NCBI GenBank assembly: GCA_039707655.1
Contig: CM077664.1
Coordinates: 29,810,781-29,874,780, forward strand
Length of the DNA: 64,000 nt
Direction: 5' to 3'
Source: Elymus sibiricus
Lineage: Eukaryota > Streptophyta > Magnoliopsida > Poales > Poaceae
The position numbers and the translations under genes were made by a program. The notes under the pieces were generated by a model. The model searched no databases. It was not told the origin of the DNA and was given only the letters and a program-made list of their open reading frames with translations. This document shows, in pieces, positions 35,609 to 46,109 of this stretch (its first letter is position 1; each line of letters begins with the position of its first letter).

Positions 35609-38600
35609 ATGGCTCGCAACACCACGTTCTTCTTAGCCCCGATGTTAGAGAGAGTGAAGTTAGCTGAAACTGGAAACAACTATGCGGACTGGGTCCGTAC
35701 CCTGAGGATTGTCCTCAAGAGTGCTAAGAAAGACTAGGTGCTTGATCAACCTCTAGGTGATTCCCCTACGCCAGAAATGTCTCTGGATATCATCAACGTG
35801 TTTAACTCACGAAAGGATGATTTCAGTGTTGTTAAAACCGTATGTTATCTTGTATGGATCCTGTACTACAGAACCGTTTTGAACAATTTAGTACCTTTGA
35901 GATTATCGAGGCACTAGATGTTTTGTATCACAATCAGGATTCGGCTGAAGTTCATGAGATAACTGAGGCTATGAAAGAATGCAATATAAATAAGAAATCT
36001 CTAGTTGATGAGCGTAGTGTCAGACTAGCAAACTGTTACGATAGTTATGCTGAGAAGGGAATTAATTTTCCAAAGACACCTGGTAATGATTTGATCCTTA
36101 CCTCGCTTTATGAAGCGATGCTCAAAACAAATGAGATAGGACTGCAGAATCAGCAAAAGTTGCTGGTGAACAAAACCGCCAGTTTCAAAAAGAAAGGCAA
36201 GCCTAAGGGCGGAGCCATGGGTGAAACTGTGTGTTTTCACTGCAAAGGCACTGGACATTGGAAGAGAAACTGCAAGAAGTATCTGGAAGATAAGAAGTCC
36301 GGGAAAACCAGAAAAGGTATAACTGTTATACAGGTTAATGTCATTGACGTTTTGCTTGCTAGTGAAAATTCTAAGTCTTGGGTATTTGATACCGGATCGG
36401 TTGCTCAGATTTGCAACTCGATACAGGGGCTTCAGAAGGTGCGCAAGCTGGCAAAGAATGAAGTCGTGATGCGTGTCGGGAACGGCGCTGGGATCGCCGC
36501 TCAAGCCATCGGCATTATGCCTCTACGTCTCCCTTCAGGATTTACCTTAGAACTAAGTTACTGTTATTTTGTTCCGGTATTGTGTAGAAACATTATCTCT
36601 GGATCATGTTTAGTACATGATGGGTACTCTCACTACAGGAATCAGCTAGTTTGCCGTCAGGCATGTACAGACGGCAAAGACCGTAATACAGACGCCAAAG
36701 AGTTTGCCGTCAGCCAACAGACGACAAAGTTAGACGGCAAATCCTAAGTCGGCAAAGAGATGCTTTGCCGTTAGCTTTTCATCGGGCTGACGGCAAAGAC
36801 TTTGCCGTCAGGTTTTTTTCCCACAGCAGACGGCAAAGTAGGTTTTAGGGTTTTTTGTTAGCAGGTGGGCCCCCCATCGCTTTGCCGTCAGCCACAAAGT
36901 CAACAGACGGCAAAGAAACTTTTTATTTTTTTAAAAAAAAATGAGGCAGGCATGGGGCAGAGGCCGCACGCGGCCTACTCGCCGCGCCGACCTCGCCGGA
37001 GGAGAGCTGCTCACCGCGCCCGTCCTCGCCGAAGTAGCGCATCTCGCTCGCCGCGCCGCTCGATCGCCGCTGCCGGAGGAAGGCCGCGCGCCGGAGGGAG
37101 AGAAGGAGGTCGCCGCCCGCGCCGCGCTGCTCTGCTCTTCGTTGCCCGCGCCGCGCCCGACCTCGCCGGAGCAGTGCATCTCGCTCGTCGCGCCGCTCGC
37201 TCGCCGCTGCCGGAGGGAGGCCGCGTGCCGGAGGGAGAGGAGGAGGCCGCGCTGGAGGGAGAGGAGGAGGCCCGCGCCGTGTCGGAGGGAGGGAGGAGGG
37301 GAGGAGGTCGCCGCCCGCGCCGCGCTGGAGGGAAAGGAGGAGGCCTGCGCCACGCTGGAGGGAGAGGAGGAGGCCGTGCGCCGGAGGGAGAGGAGGAGGC
37401 CCGCGCCGCGCCGCGTCGCTAGCCCGCGTCGCTCGCCCTAGGCGCTGCCGCCGGCCCGCTCCGCGCTGCAAGCCGGCCCACGCCGCACCACTTTGTGCCC
37501 TCGCCCGCGCCGCTCGCTCTCGCCGCTGCTGCTGCCCTGCCCTCGCTGCACTGCCGCTGTACGAGAGAGAGAGAGAGAGAGAGACAGCACTGCCCTCGTG
37601 GTGGGGTCACCTGGGAGAGAGAGATCGTGGGGATAAGGGAGAGAGAGAGTACAGGGGTGGGCTGCCCATCGTGGGGCTACAATCAGGGTGGACCAGATTA
37701 TGCCACGTCATCGATCCGCGAGAGCGATCCGCGTGGTGTGTTTCTTACTTTGCCGTCTGTATATTTTTTTACAAACGGCAAAGCGAGCACTTTGCTGTCT
37801 GTAAAAAAATGTACAGACGGCAAAGTCTTTGCCATCTGTACATTTTTTTACAGACGGCAAAGTTCTCGCTTTGCCATCTGTATTTTTATTTGCAGACGGC
37901 AAAGATTCTTTGCCGTCTGTGTTTGTTGTGGCAGACGGCAAAGTGAGCTCTTTGCCGTCTGTGTTTTTTTGGCAGACGTCAAAGTATATTTTGCCATCAG
38001 TTTTTCTTTGCCGTCTGCTGATGACGACAAACCCTTGCTTTGCCGTCTTACCCGACGAAAAGCTGACGGCAAAGCGGCCTACTGACAGCAAATTAGCTGT
38101 TTCCCGTAGTGTCTTACAAGTCTGAGAACAATGGTTGTTCACTTTATTGTAAGGATGTGTTTTATGGATTTGCACCCATTGCTGGGGGGCCTTTTCATAC
38201 TAAATCTTGAATGTGGAAATGATGTCTTTAACATGAATGCTAAATGCCTTAAGAAGGCTGATACCACCACCACTTACTTGTGGCACTGTCAGCTTGGCCA
38301 CATTGGAAAGAAACGCATGCAAAGACTCCATAAAGATGGAGTTTTACAGTCTTTTGATTTTGAATCATTTGACACATGTGAAGCTTGTCTGATGGGGAAA
38401 ATGACCAAGACGCCGTTCACGGGTCATCCCGAACGGGCGGGTGAATTATTGGAAATAATACATAGTGATGTATGTGGTCCGATGAGCACAACTGCACGGG
38501 GTGGGTATTTCTACTTCGTGACTTTTACTGATGATTTGAGTCGGTATGGCTATATCTACTTGATGAAGCATAAGTCGGAAACCTTTGACAAGTTCAAAGA

Positions 38601-40870
38601 ATTTCAGAATGAGGTAGAAAATCATCGTAACAAAAGGATTAAGTTTCTGCGATCAGATCACGAGGGCGAGTATCTTAGTCATGAGTTTAGCCAACGTCTC
38701 AGTGACCGTGGAATCGTTTCACAGCTTACGCCTCCCAGAACTCCATAGCGAAACGGAGTGTCAGAAAGACATAACCGAACCCTGTTAGACATGGTAAGGT
38801 CGATGATGTCTCTTACAGATCTACCAATATCTTTTTGGGGTCATGCACTACTCACTGCCTCTTATACATTAAACAGAGCACCGTCTAAGTCTGTTGAGAC
38901 GACGCCATTTGAATTATGGTATGGGAAGAAACCCAATGTGTCGCATCTCAAGGTTTGGGGTTGTGAAGCTTATGTAAAATGTTTACAACCAAGCAAACTC
39001 GACCCCAGATCAGACAAATATTACTTTGTAGGTTATCCAAACAACACCATTGGGTATTCCTTCTACCACCAGTCCGAGGGCAAAGTGTTTGTCGCAAGAG
39101 TTGGACACTTTCTCGAGAAAAAAATTCTCGCTAAAGAATTAAGTGGGAGGACAATACAAATTAATGAGATTAGTGAATCTTCGGCGACCGTTGATATGGC
39201 TAAGGAACCGGAAGTAATTCCGCAAATTATCCCTACAACCGAGCCAGAAGTTGTCGCATGTGATGCAGAAACTTAAGACAATGTTGTAACTGAACCGCGC
39301 AGGGCTATCCAGCCAACTGAGTGGTTTCATAACGAAATCTTCATAATTGAAGATGATGAACCCGCGCACTACAAGGAAGCGATGGCGGGGCCCAGCTCAA
39401 GGGAATGGCACAAGGCCATGAAATCCAAAATGGAATCCATGTACGAAAATCAAGTTTGGAACTTGGTAGAATTTCCAGATGGAGTAAAATCCATTGGTTA
39501 TAAATGGATTTTCAAAAGAAAGACAGACGCGTATGGTAACATTACTATCCATAAAGCTAGACTTGTCGCGAAAGGGTTCACGCAAGTTCCAAGAGTGGAC
39601 TACAATGAGACTTTCTCGCATGTAGCTATGCTTAAGTCTGTACGGATATTACTAGTAATTGCTGCTTATTTCGATTATGAAATATGGCAGATGGACGTCA
39701 AAACGGCTTTCCTAAATGGAAATCTCAAAGAAGATGTATACATGATACAGCCTGAAGGTTTTGTCGTTCATGAGGATGCTGGAAAGGTATGCAAACTTTA
39801 GAAGGCCATTTATGGTCTGAAGCAAGCATCAAGGAGCTGGAACATTCGTTTCGATGAAGTGGTCAAACAGTTTGGCTTCATCAGGAATGGTGAAGAATCT
39901 TGTGTTTACAAGAAGTTTAGTGGGAGCGCAAAAGCATTTCTAATCTTGTATGTGGATGACATATTGTTGATTGGAAATGACGTGAATTTTCTTAGCGAAA
40001 TAAAAGATTCATTGAAGAAGAGTTTTTCAATGAAAGACTTAGGCGAAGCAGCATATGTATTGGGCATCAGAATCTATAGAGATAGATCAAAACGCCTGAT
40101 AGCGCTTAGCCAACGCACGTACATTGACAAGGTGTTGAAAAGGTTCAACATGGAGAACTCCAAGAAAGGCCTACTCCCCATGTCACCTGGCACAGTGCTT
40201 TGCAAGAATCAGTGTCCTCGGACTCTCGATGAGCGAGTACAAATGAATGATGTTCCATATGCTTTGGCAGTTGGTTCTATTATGTATGACATGCTATGTA
40301 CAAGACCGGATGTTTCCTATGCGCTAAGTGTTAGCAGCCGGTACCAAAGTGATCCAGGATTATATTGGAACACTGGGCCGCAGTCAAAAATATTCTAAAG
40401 TACCTCAGAAGGACCAATGATTTACTCCTTGTGTACGGAGGTGATGAAGAGCTCATTGTAAGTGGTTACACTGATGCAGGCTTCATGACTGACCCAGATG
40501 ACTTCAAATCTCAATCAGGCTATGTTTTCATATTGAACGGTGGCGCGGTTTATTGAAAAAGTTCCAAACAAAAGACTGTGGTGGATTCTACGACGGAGGC
40601 GGAATATGTTGCAGCTTCAGAAGCCTCCGAGGAGGCGGTCTGGATCAAGCAGTTTCTTGAAGACCTTGGTGTGGTTCCAAGTGCGCTGGTCCCGGTGGAG
40701 ATCTATTGTGATAATAGTGGCGCCGTGGCTCACGCCAGGGAGCCATCTTCGCACCATAAGAAAAGACATATTGAACGCAAATATAAACTCATTCAACATC
40801 ATGTCGAAGCGGGTTTAGTAAAAGTACGGATCTGAACGTGTCAGACCCGATGACAAAGCCTCTACCATGA
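35609..40870 (+). pseudogene. Copia D gag-pol polyprotein, many lesions, split by a CACTA
   Basis: ATG at 35609. gag with TAG at 35735-35737 and a frame change near 35840; CCHC CFHCKGTGHWKRNC (36232); protease VFDTGSVAQICNS (36383); then the CACTA at 36631-38111. Integrase WHCQLGHIGKKRM...CEACLMGK (38280-38400), FTDDLSRYGYIY, TAG at 38746-38748; TAA at 39274; RT MDVKTAFLNGNLKED (39690), TAG at 39799-39801, LYVDDILLIGN (39945); frame change near 40365; RNase H with TGA at about 40554 in the GAVYWKSSKQ region. It ends without a clear stop near 40870. Apart from the insertion, Angela element C has the same domain order. Nonfunctional. Confidence 0.9.
36631..38111. mobile_element. Small non-autonomous CACTA element (TTTGCCGTCTG family)
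   Basis: 1,481 bp with terminus CACTACAGGAATCAGC at the left and CACTACGGGAAACAGC read inward from the right, and 3-bp duplication TCT (36628-36630, 38112-38114). Subterminal zones (36640-36915 and 37745-38095) are packed with TTTGCCGTCTG and CAGACGGCAAAG copies. The core 36940-37600 is very GC-rich, with repeated CCGGAGGGAGAGGAGG units and a (GA)n run at 37563-37583. There is no transposase. Long frames in the core are low-complexity artefacts. Confidence 0.92.
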
Positions 40871-40952
40871 GCAAAGCATGAGCAGCACCGGATAGCCATT
40901 GGTGTTAGGGAAACCATGTAACTGGATTATGACTCTAGTGCAAGTGGGAGTC

Positions 40953-41388
40953 TGTAGGAGATATGCCCTAGAGACAGTAATAACAGTTATTTTGTATCTC
41001 CAAGTTTGTAATGAATATTTATGTTCCCTGCTATAACTGCAATGATTCTCGAGTCTACAATATCCACGAGGCTCGGAGGTGCCGGAACCGCTTTGGTTGC
41101 TTTTCGCTGATGAAAATCATTGATCTGAAAATGTTTCGAAACACGTCCAGAATTATTTTAGTGGGTACTAGAATTATTCTAAGACCCGCAGAAATATTTT
41201 CGGATTTATCGGTCGCGGAAAAATGGGTTCATGAATAGTGAAAAAGCACTTTATGGAAAGCCACCTTTTTGGGCTTTGTCCCAAAATATCTTAGGGATGA
41301 CATGGATGGATGAGAGCCCCTCATGGGGGGGCCCACTTGGAGTGGCCGGCCAAGGGAGGAGCTCCTCCATGGAGCTCCTCTAGCCTTC
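40953..41388 (+). repeat. 3' LTR of copia D, internally deleted and interrupted
   Basis: Matches the 5' LTR from its first base to about 32268, then jumps to 33296 at junction 41079/41080. About 1,027 bp are missing. Both breakpoints carry CGGAG. It continues to 41388 (CTAGCCTTC), where the gypsy LTR begins. The remainder lies right of the window. Confidence 0.9.
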
Positions 41389-42893
41389 TGATACGTCCAT
41401 TTTGCATCATGTTTTACTACTGTTATTTATAGTGTTTTTAATCAATATAACACTTTGTGTAGCAATTCTAATGCCTTTTCTCTCTTAATATGTAAGATTT
41501 ACACAAGGAGGGAGATTGCCGGCAGCTGGAATTCTGGACCTGAAAAAGCTATGTGAGAGATACCTATTCCGCATATCTCCAAATGAGCTGAAATTTCATG
41601 GAGATTTATTTTGGAATAGATAAAAAATATTGGAAGAAAGAAGTACCAGAGGGGGCCACCCAAGTGCCCACGAGGCACCAGGGCGCGCCACCCCCCCCCC
41701 CAGGCGCGCCCTGGTGGCCTGTGGGGCCCCTGTCCAGCCTCCGGTGCCCATTTTCTGGTATATAAGCCCATTTTCCCTAGAAAAAATAAGGATAAGACTT
41801 TTGGGACGGAGCGCCACCGTCTCGAGGCGGAACTTGGGCAGGAGCACTTTTGCTCTCCAGCGGAGCCATTCCGCCGGGGATACTTCCCTCCGGGAGGGGG
41901 AAATCAGAGCCATCAACATCACCAACGATCCTCTCATCGTGGGAGGACCAATCTTCATCAACATCTTCACCAACACCATCTCATCTCAAACCCTAGTTCA
42001 TCTCTTGTATTCAATCTTTGTCTCAAAACCTCAGATTGGTACCTGTGGGTTGCTAGTAGTGTTGATTACATCTTGTAGTTGATGCTAGTTGGTTTATTTG
42101 GTGGAAGATTAATGATTAGATCCAATATGCTATTCAATACCCCTCTTATCTTGAACATGAATATGGTTTGTGAGTAGTTACTTTTGTTCTTGAGGACATG
42201 GGAGAAGTCTTGTCATAACTAATCATGTGAATTTGGTATTCGTTCGATATTTTGATGATATGTATGTTGTTGATTCTCTTAGTGGTGTCATGTGAACGTC
42301 GACTACATGACACTTCACCATCTTTGGGCCTAAGGGAATGCATTGTGGAGTAGTAATTAGATGATGGGTTGCTAGAGTGACAGAAGCTTAAACCCTAGTT
42401 TATGTGCTATTCCGTAAGGGGTTTATTTGGATCCATATGTTTAATGCTATGGTTAGAGTTATCTTAATTCATCTTTCGTAGTTGCGGATGCTTGCGAGAG
42501 GGGGTAATCATAAGTGGGAGGCTCGTTCAAGCAAGAACAACACCCAAGCACCGGTCCACCTACATATCACATTATCAAAGTAGCGAACGCAAATCAAACA
42601 AACATGACGAAAGTGACTAGATGAAATTCCCATGTGTCCTCGAGAACGCTTTGCTTATTATAAGAGATGCTACAAAAAGGATTGGGCCACCTTGCTGCAC
42701 TCTTTGTTACTATTGCTACTTGTCACTTGTTACAAATTATCTTGCTATCAAACTACTCGTTACCGATAATTTCAGTGCTTGCAGAAAATACCTTGCTGAA
42801 AACCGCTTGTCATTTCCTTCTGCTCCTCGTTGGGTTCGACACTCTTACTTATCGAAAGGACTACGATTGATCCCCTATACTTGTGGGTCATCA
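41389..42893 (+). repeat. 5' LTR of gypsy E
   Basis: 1,505 bp. I place the end at ATCA (42893) because it mirrors the TGAT start. It contains a GC-rich stem with a C run (41676-41716) and the TATA box TATATAAG (41759-41766). It lacks an 18-bp stretch present in the 3' LTR near 63916. Confidence 0.88.
41759..41766 (+). promoter_or_regulatory. TATA box of gypsy E LTR
   Basis: TATATAAG about 43 bp downstream of the CACCAGGGCGCGCC stem. The same arrangement is in the 3' LTR (near 63005). Confidence 0.75.
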
Positions 42894-42904
42894 AGAATCT
42901 TTTC

Positions 42905-42922
42905 TGGCGCCGTTGCCGGGGA
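42905..42922 (+). other. Primer-binding site of gypsy E
   Basis: TGGCGCCGTTGCCGGGGA, 11 bp after the LTR end. It is the characteristic primer-binding sequence of plant Athila-like elements. Confidence 0.88.
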
Positions 42923-42999
42923 GTGTTGCGCCTTTGGTGAGTGGAATTTGGTAAGGAAACATTTATATTACGTACTGAAATTTACTGTCACTTGTCACT

Positions 43000-44160
43000 A
43001 TGGAAAGTAATCTTTTGATGGGTTTTTCGGGGTATCTTCACCTCGACCGGAAGCACCAAGTGTTGCTCCTCAACCTACTGCACCTACTGAAAATATTTAT
43101 TATGAGATTCCTTCAGGTATGATAGAGAAACTGCTGGCTAATCCTTATGCAGGAGATGGAACGATACATCCTGTATGCACCTGATCTATGTGGATGAAAT
43201 TTGTGGATTGTTTAAGCTTGCAGGTTTATCCGGAGATGGATTTAAGAAGAAAGTATTCCCTTTATCTTTGGAGGTAAAGGCATTGACATGGTATAGGCTA
43301 TGTGATGATACTGATACATGGGACTGGAACCGATTGAAATTGGAATTCCACCAAAAAATTATCCTATGCATTTGGTTCATCGTGATCGGAATTATATATA
43401 TAATTTTTGGCCTCGTGAAGGAGAAAGCATCGCTCAAGCTTGGGGGAGGCTTAAGTACATGATGTACACATGCCTCAATCATGAGCTCTCAAGAGAAATT
43501 ATCTTACAGAATTTTTATGCTTGGCTTTCTCATGATGATCAAACCATGCTCGATTCTTCTTCGACTGGCTCCTTTATGAAGAAAACTATTGAATTCAGAT
43601 GGGATCTTCTGGAAAGAATTAAACAAAACTTTGAAGATTGGGAACTCGACAAAGTTAATGAGTCAGGTATAATACTTGAGTTCGATTATGTTAAGTCTCT
43701 TATGGCTACCGATGCTTTTCATAAGTTTAGCACTAAATATGGACTTGACTCTGAGATAGTAGCCTCCTTTTGTGAATCATTTGCTACTCATGTTGATCTC
43801 CCTAAGGAGAAGTGGTTTAAATATCATCCCCCTATTAAAGAAAAGATTGAGGAACCCGTTAGTGTTAAAGAAGAAACAATTGTTTACCATGTTGATCCAG
43901 TTGTGCCAACTGCTTATATTGAGAAACCACCTTTTCCTATTAGGATTAAGGAACATGCTAAAGTTTCAACTGTGGTTAACAAAAGTAATATTAGAACACC
44001 TAGACCATCTGAACAAATTAAAGTTGAACCTAATGTTGCTATGGTTAAAGATCTCTTGGTCGATAATATGGATGGGCATGTTATTTACTTCTGTGACGAA
44101 GCAGCTAGAATTGCTAAACCAGACCCTAAAGATAAAAACAGACCCGTAGTAGGCATGCCT
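43000..44160 (+). pseudogene. Gypsy E gag, frameshifted and cut by the CACTA
   Basis: ATG at 43000. Pieces in changing frames give a Pro-rich N-terminus, then LEVKALTWYRLCDDTDTWDW (43270-43330), FWPREGESIAQAWGRLKYMM (43410) and SREIILQNFYAWLSHDDQ (43490), which is the Retrotrans_gag pattern. An acidic/Lys-rich tail follows. Frame changes lie near 43035, 43165 and 43360. The CACTA enters at 44161, and the downstream half resumes at 55096 with VPVVSVKIGDHCYHGLCDLGAS. Capsid function is lost. Confidence 0.85.
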
Positions 44161-44790
44161 CACTACAGGAATCAGCCGATTTGCCGTCCGCAATGGCAGA
44201 CGGCAAAGGACCAGAAAGCTGACGGCAAAGGGCTTTGCCGTCAGCCGCAGACGGCAAACATGGCCGGCACTGTAAGTTACGGTAAAGAGCTTCTTTGCCG
44301 TCTGTTTTCAAACAGCGGACGGCAAAGACATTTGCCGTCAACTTTCCTGGGAAAGCAGACGGCAAAGAAAGTTGACGGCAAAGGGTAGACGTTAGCCACG
44401 TTAGGTGTCTAACGGGACGCTTTGCCGTCTGCCGACTGACGGCAAATGTGCCCTCCACTTTGCCGTCTGCTTCATGACGTCATCAGACCCGTCACCCTCC
44501 CCGCTATTTGCCGTCTGCCGCTGCCACCACTTTGCCGTCTGCTTCATGACGTCATCAGACTCGTCACCCTCCCCGCTCTTTGCCGTCTGCCGCTGCTTCT
44601 TTGCCGTTTGCCACAGACGGCAAACCACACCATCCTTTGCCGTCTGCCACAGACGGCAAAGTGACCAAATGGGTCAGCCCCCAGTGCTCCCAGGTTGCAC
44701 ATGTTGCTGCCACGTGGCCACTTTGCCGTCTACGACAGACGGCAAAGAGCCCTTTGCCGTTGGTGGCAGACGGCAAAGAGCCTGCATTGC
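44161..44790. repeat. Left subterminal array of the large CACTA
   Basis: More than 20 copies of TTTGCCGTCTG or its complement in both orientations, many as close inverted pairs. Two near-identical 60-70 bp units around GCTTCATGACGTCATCAGAC lie at about 44465 and 44540. This is the expected transposase-binding zone. Confidence 0.9.
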
Positions 44791-45159
44791 CTCTTTTTAT
44801 TCTGTTTTTTCTTATATCCAAGAATTTTCACATCAAATATATGATATATATATATATTTCACAGGGCAAGTTTCACAGCAAACATATGAGATATCCAACA
44901 CATAAGTTTCATCCATACATACATAGCAAGTTCCACATACATAGTTCCATCCAAACATATTACAATAGTTTCATCCATATAGCAAGTTCCACATTGTTCA
45001 AAGGTACAAAATCAAAACAGAAAGTAAAAAAGAAGCACTCCATCAATGCAAGCTTCCGTGAAGTGAATGAAATCTGCAAAATGGGAAATAAGAAAGTTAG
45101 AAGAAGAAGACTAGAAGAAGAAGAAGAAGAAGAATAAGAAAGTAAAAAGAATCACTCCA
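44791..45159. other. AT-rich spacer in the large CACTA
   Basis: Non-coding. Repeats of CATACATAGCAAGTTCCAC (44918-44990), a short (TA)n near 44842 and (AGA)n at 45100-45135. Confidence 0.6.
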
Positions 45160-45900
45160 TCAATGCGAGCTTACCAAGGTTATCATGTTATTTATGAGCT
45201 AAGTAAGCGCTAAGTATATGACATTTATGAGCTTAGCAAGGTTATCATGCCATTTATTAGCTAAGTAAGCTACTTATGTCATAAATGAACTAAATAAGCT
45301 AAGTATAGGTCATTATTGAGCTAACCTAGGTAATTATGCCATTTTTGAGTTAACTAAGCATATTATGCCATTTTTGACATAAGTAAGCTAAGTATAGGTC
45401 ATTATTGAGCTAACCTAGGTAACTAAGCATATTAGAGCTAACTTAGAGCTAACTTAGTTCATTTTGGAACTAACTTAGGTAAAATGGATCATTTTGGAGC
45501 TAAGTAAGCTTATTATGTCATTTTGGACGAAAATAAGCTAAGTATATGACATTTATGAGGTTACCAAAGTTGTTATGCCATTTTTGACGTAAGTAAGCTA
45601 ATTATGCTATTTTTGACATAAGTAAGCTAAGTATATGTCATTATTGAGCAAATCTAGGTAACTAAGCATATTAGAGCTAACTTAGCATATTAGAGCTAAC
45701 TTAGGTCATTTTAGAGCTAACTTAGGTAAAATGGATCATTTTGGAGCTAAGTAAGCTTATTATGTCATTTTGGAGGAAAATAAGCTAAGTTTAGGTCATT
45801 ATGGTAAGCATATTGGAGGAAATAAAGCTAAGTCTAGGTCATTATGGTAAGCATATTGGAGGAAATAAAGCTAAGTCTAGGTCATTATGCATTTGTTAAG
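45160..45900. repeat. Degenerate minisatellite in the large CACTA
   Basis: Tandem, diverged units built from AAGTAAGCTAAGTATA, GTCATTATTGAGCTAACC and ATTTTGGAGC words, roughly 40-60 bp per unit. Larger blocks are repeated, for example 45420-45545 against 45655-45790 and two copies near 45800-45880. No coding. Confidence 0.8.
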
Positions 45901-46109
45901 CAAAACACTAGAGAAAACTTACCGTCATCATGGAGCTAAAGCACCGGGGGTGCTCGTGCTGGTAGCACCTGGAGAAGGATCGTGCGATGCTTGTCTGGAG
46001 TTACGCTGCACCAAAGATCATTTGCAATGTCTCGTTAGCATGATGACACTCAAATGTTAAGACTAGTAACTAATGACCATTCAAATGAAACTCACTGTGG
46101 TCCCCGGAG

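Larger units (their letters stand above)
32142..41388 (+). mobile_element. Angela/BARE-like Ty1-copia element D, degraded; right end beyond window
   Basis: 5' LTR 32142-34227, gag-pol 35609 to about 40870, 3' LTR start at 40953. The LTR opening TGTAGGAGATATGCCCTAGAG is related to Angela/BARE LTRs, and the proteins align closely to Angela element C. A small CACTA (36631-38111) sits in its gag-pol, and an Athila-like gypsy element starts at 41389 inside its 3' LTR. The left 5 bp before the LTR are CCGGC; the matching duplication would lie outside the window. About 6 differences in the first 128 bp of the two LTRs suggest it is older than copia elements A-C. Confidence 0.92.

Noticed and set aside
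36865..37610. Several long Arg/Ala/Gly-rich frames on both strands
   Set aside because: GC-rich repeated core of the small CACTA. All phases are open, with the same reiterated composition.
37745..38110. Regularly spaced repeats that could suggest a CRISPR array
   Set aside because: TTTGCCGTCTG copies occur in both orientations with irregular spacing, sit inside CACTA ends, and the genome is plant.
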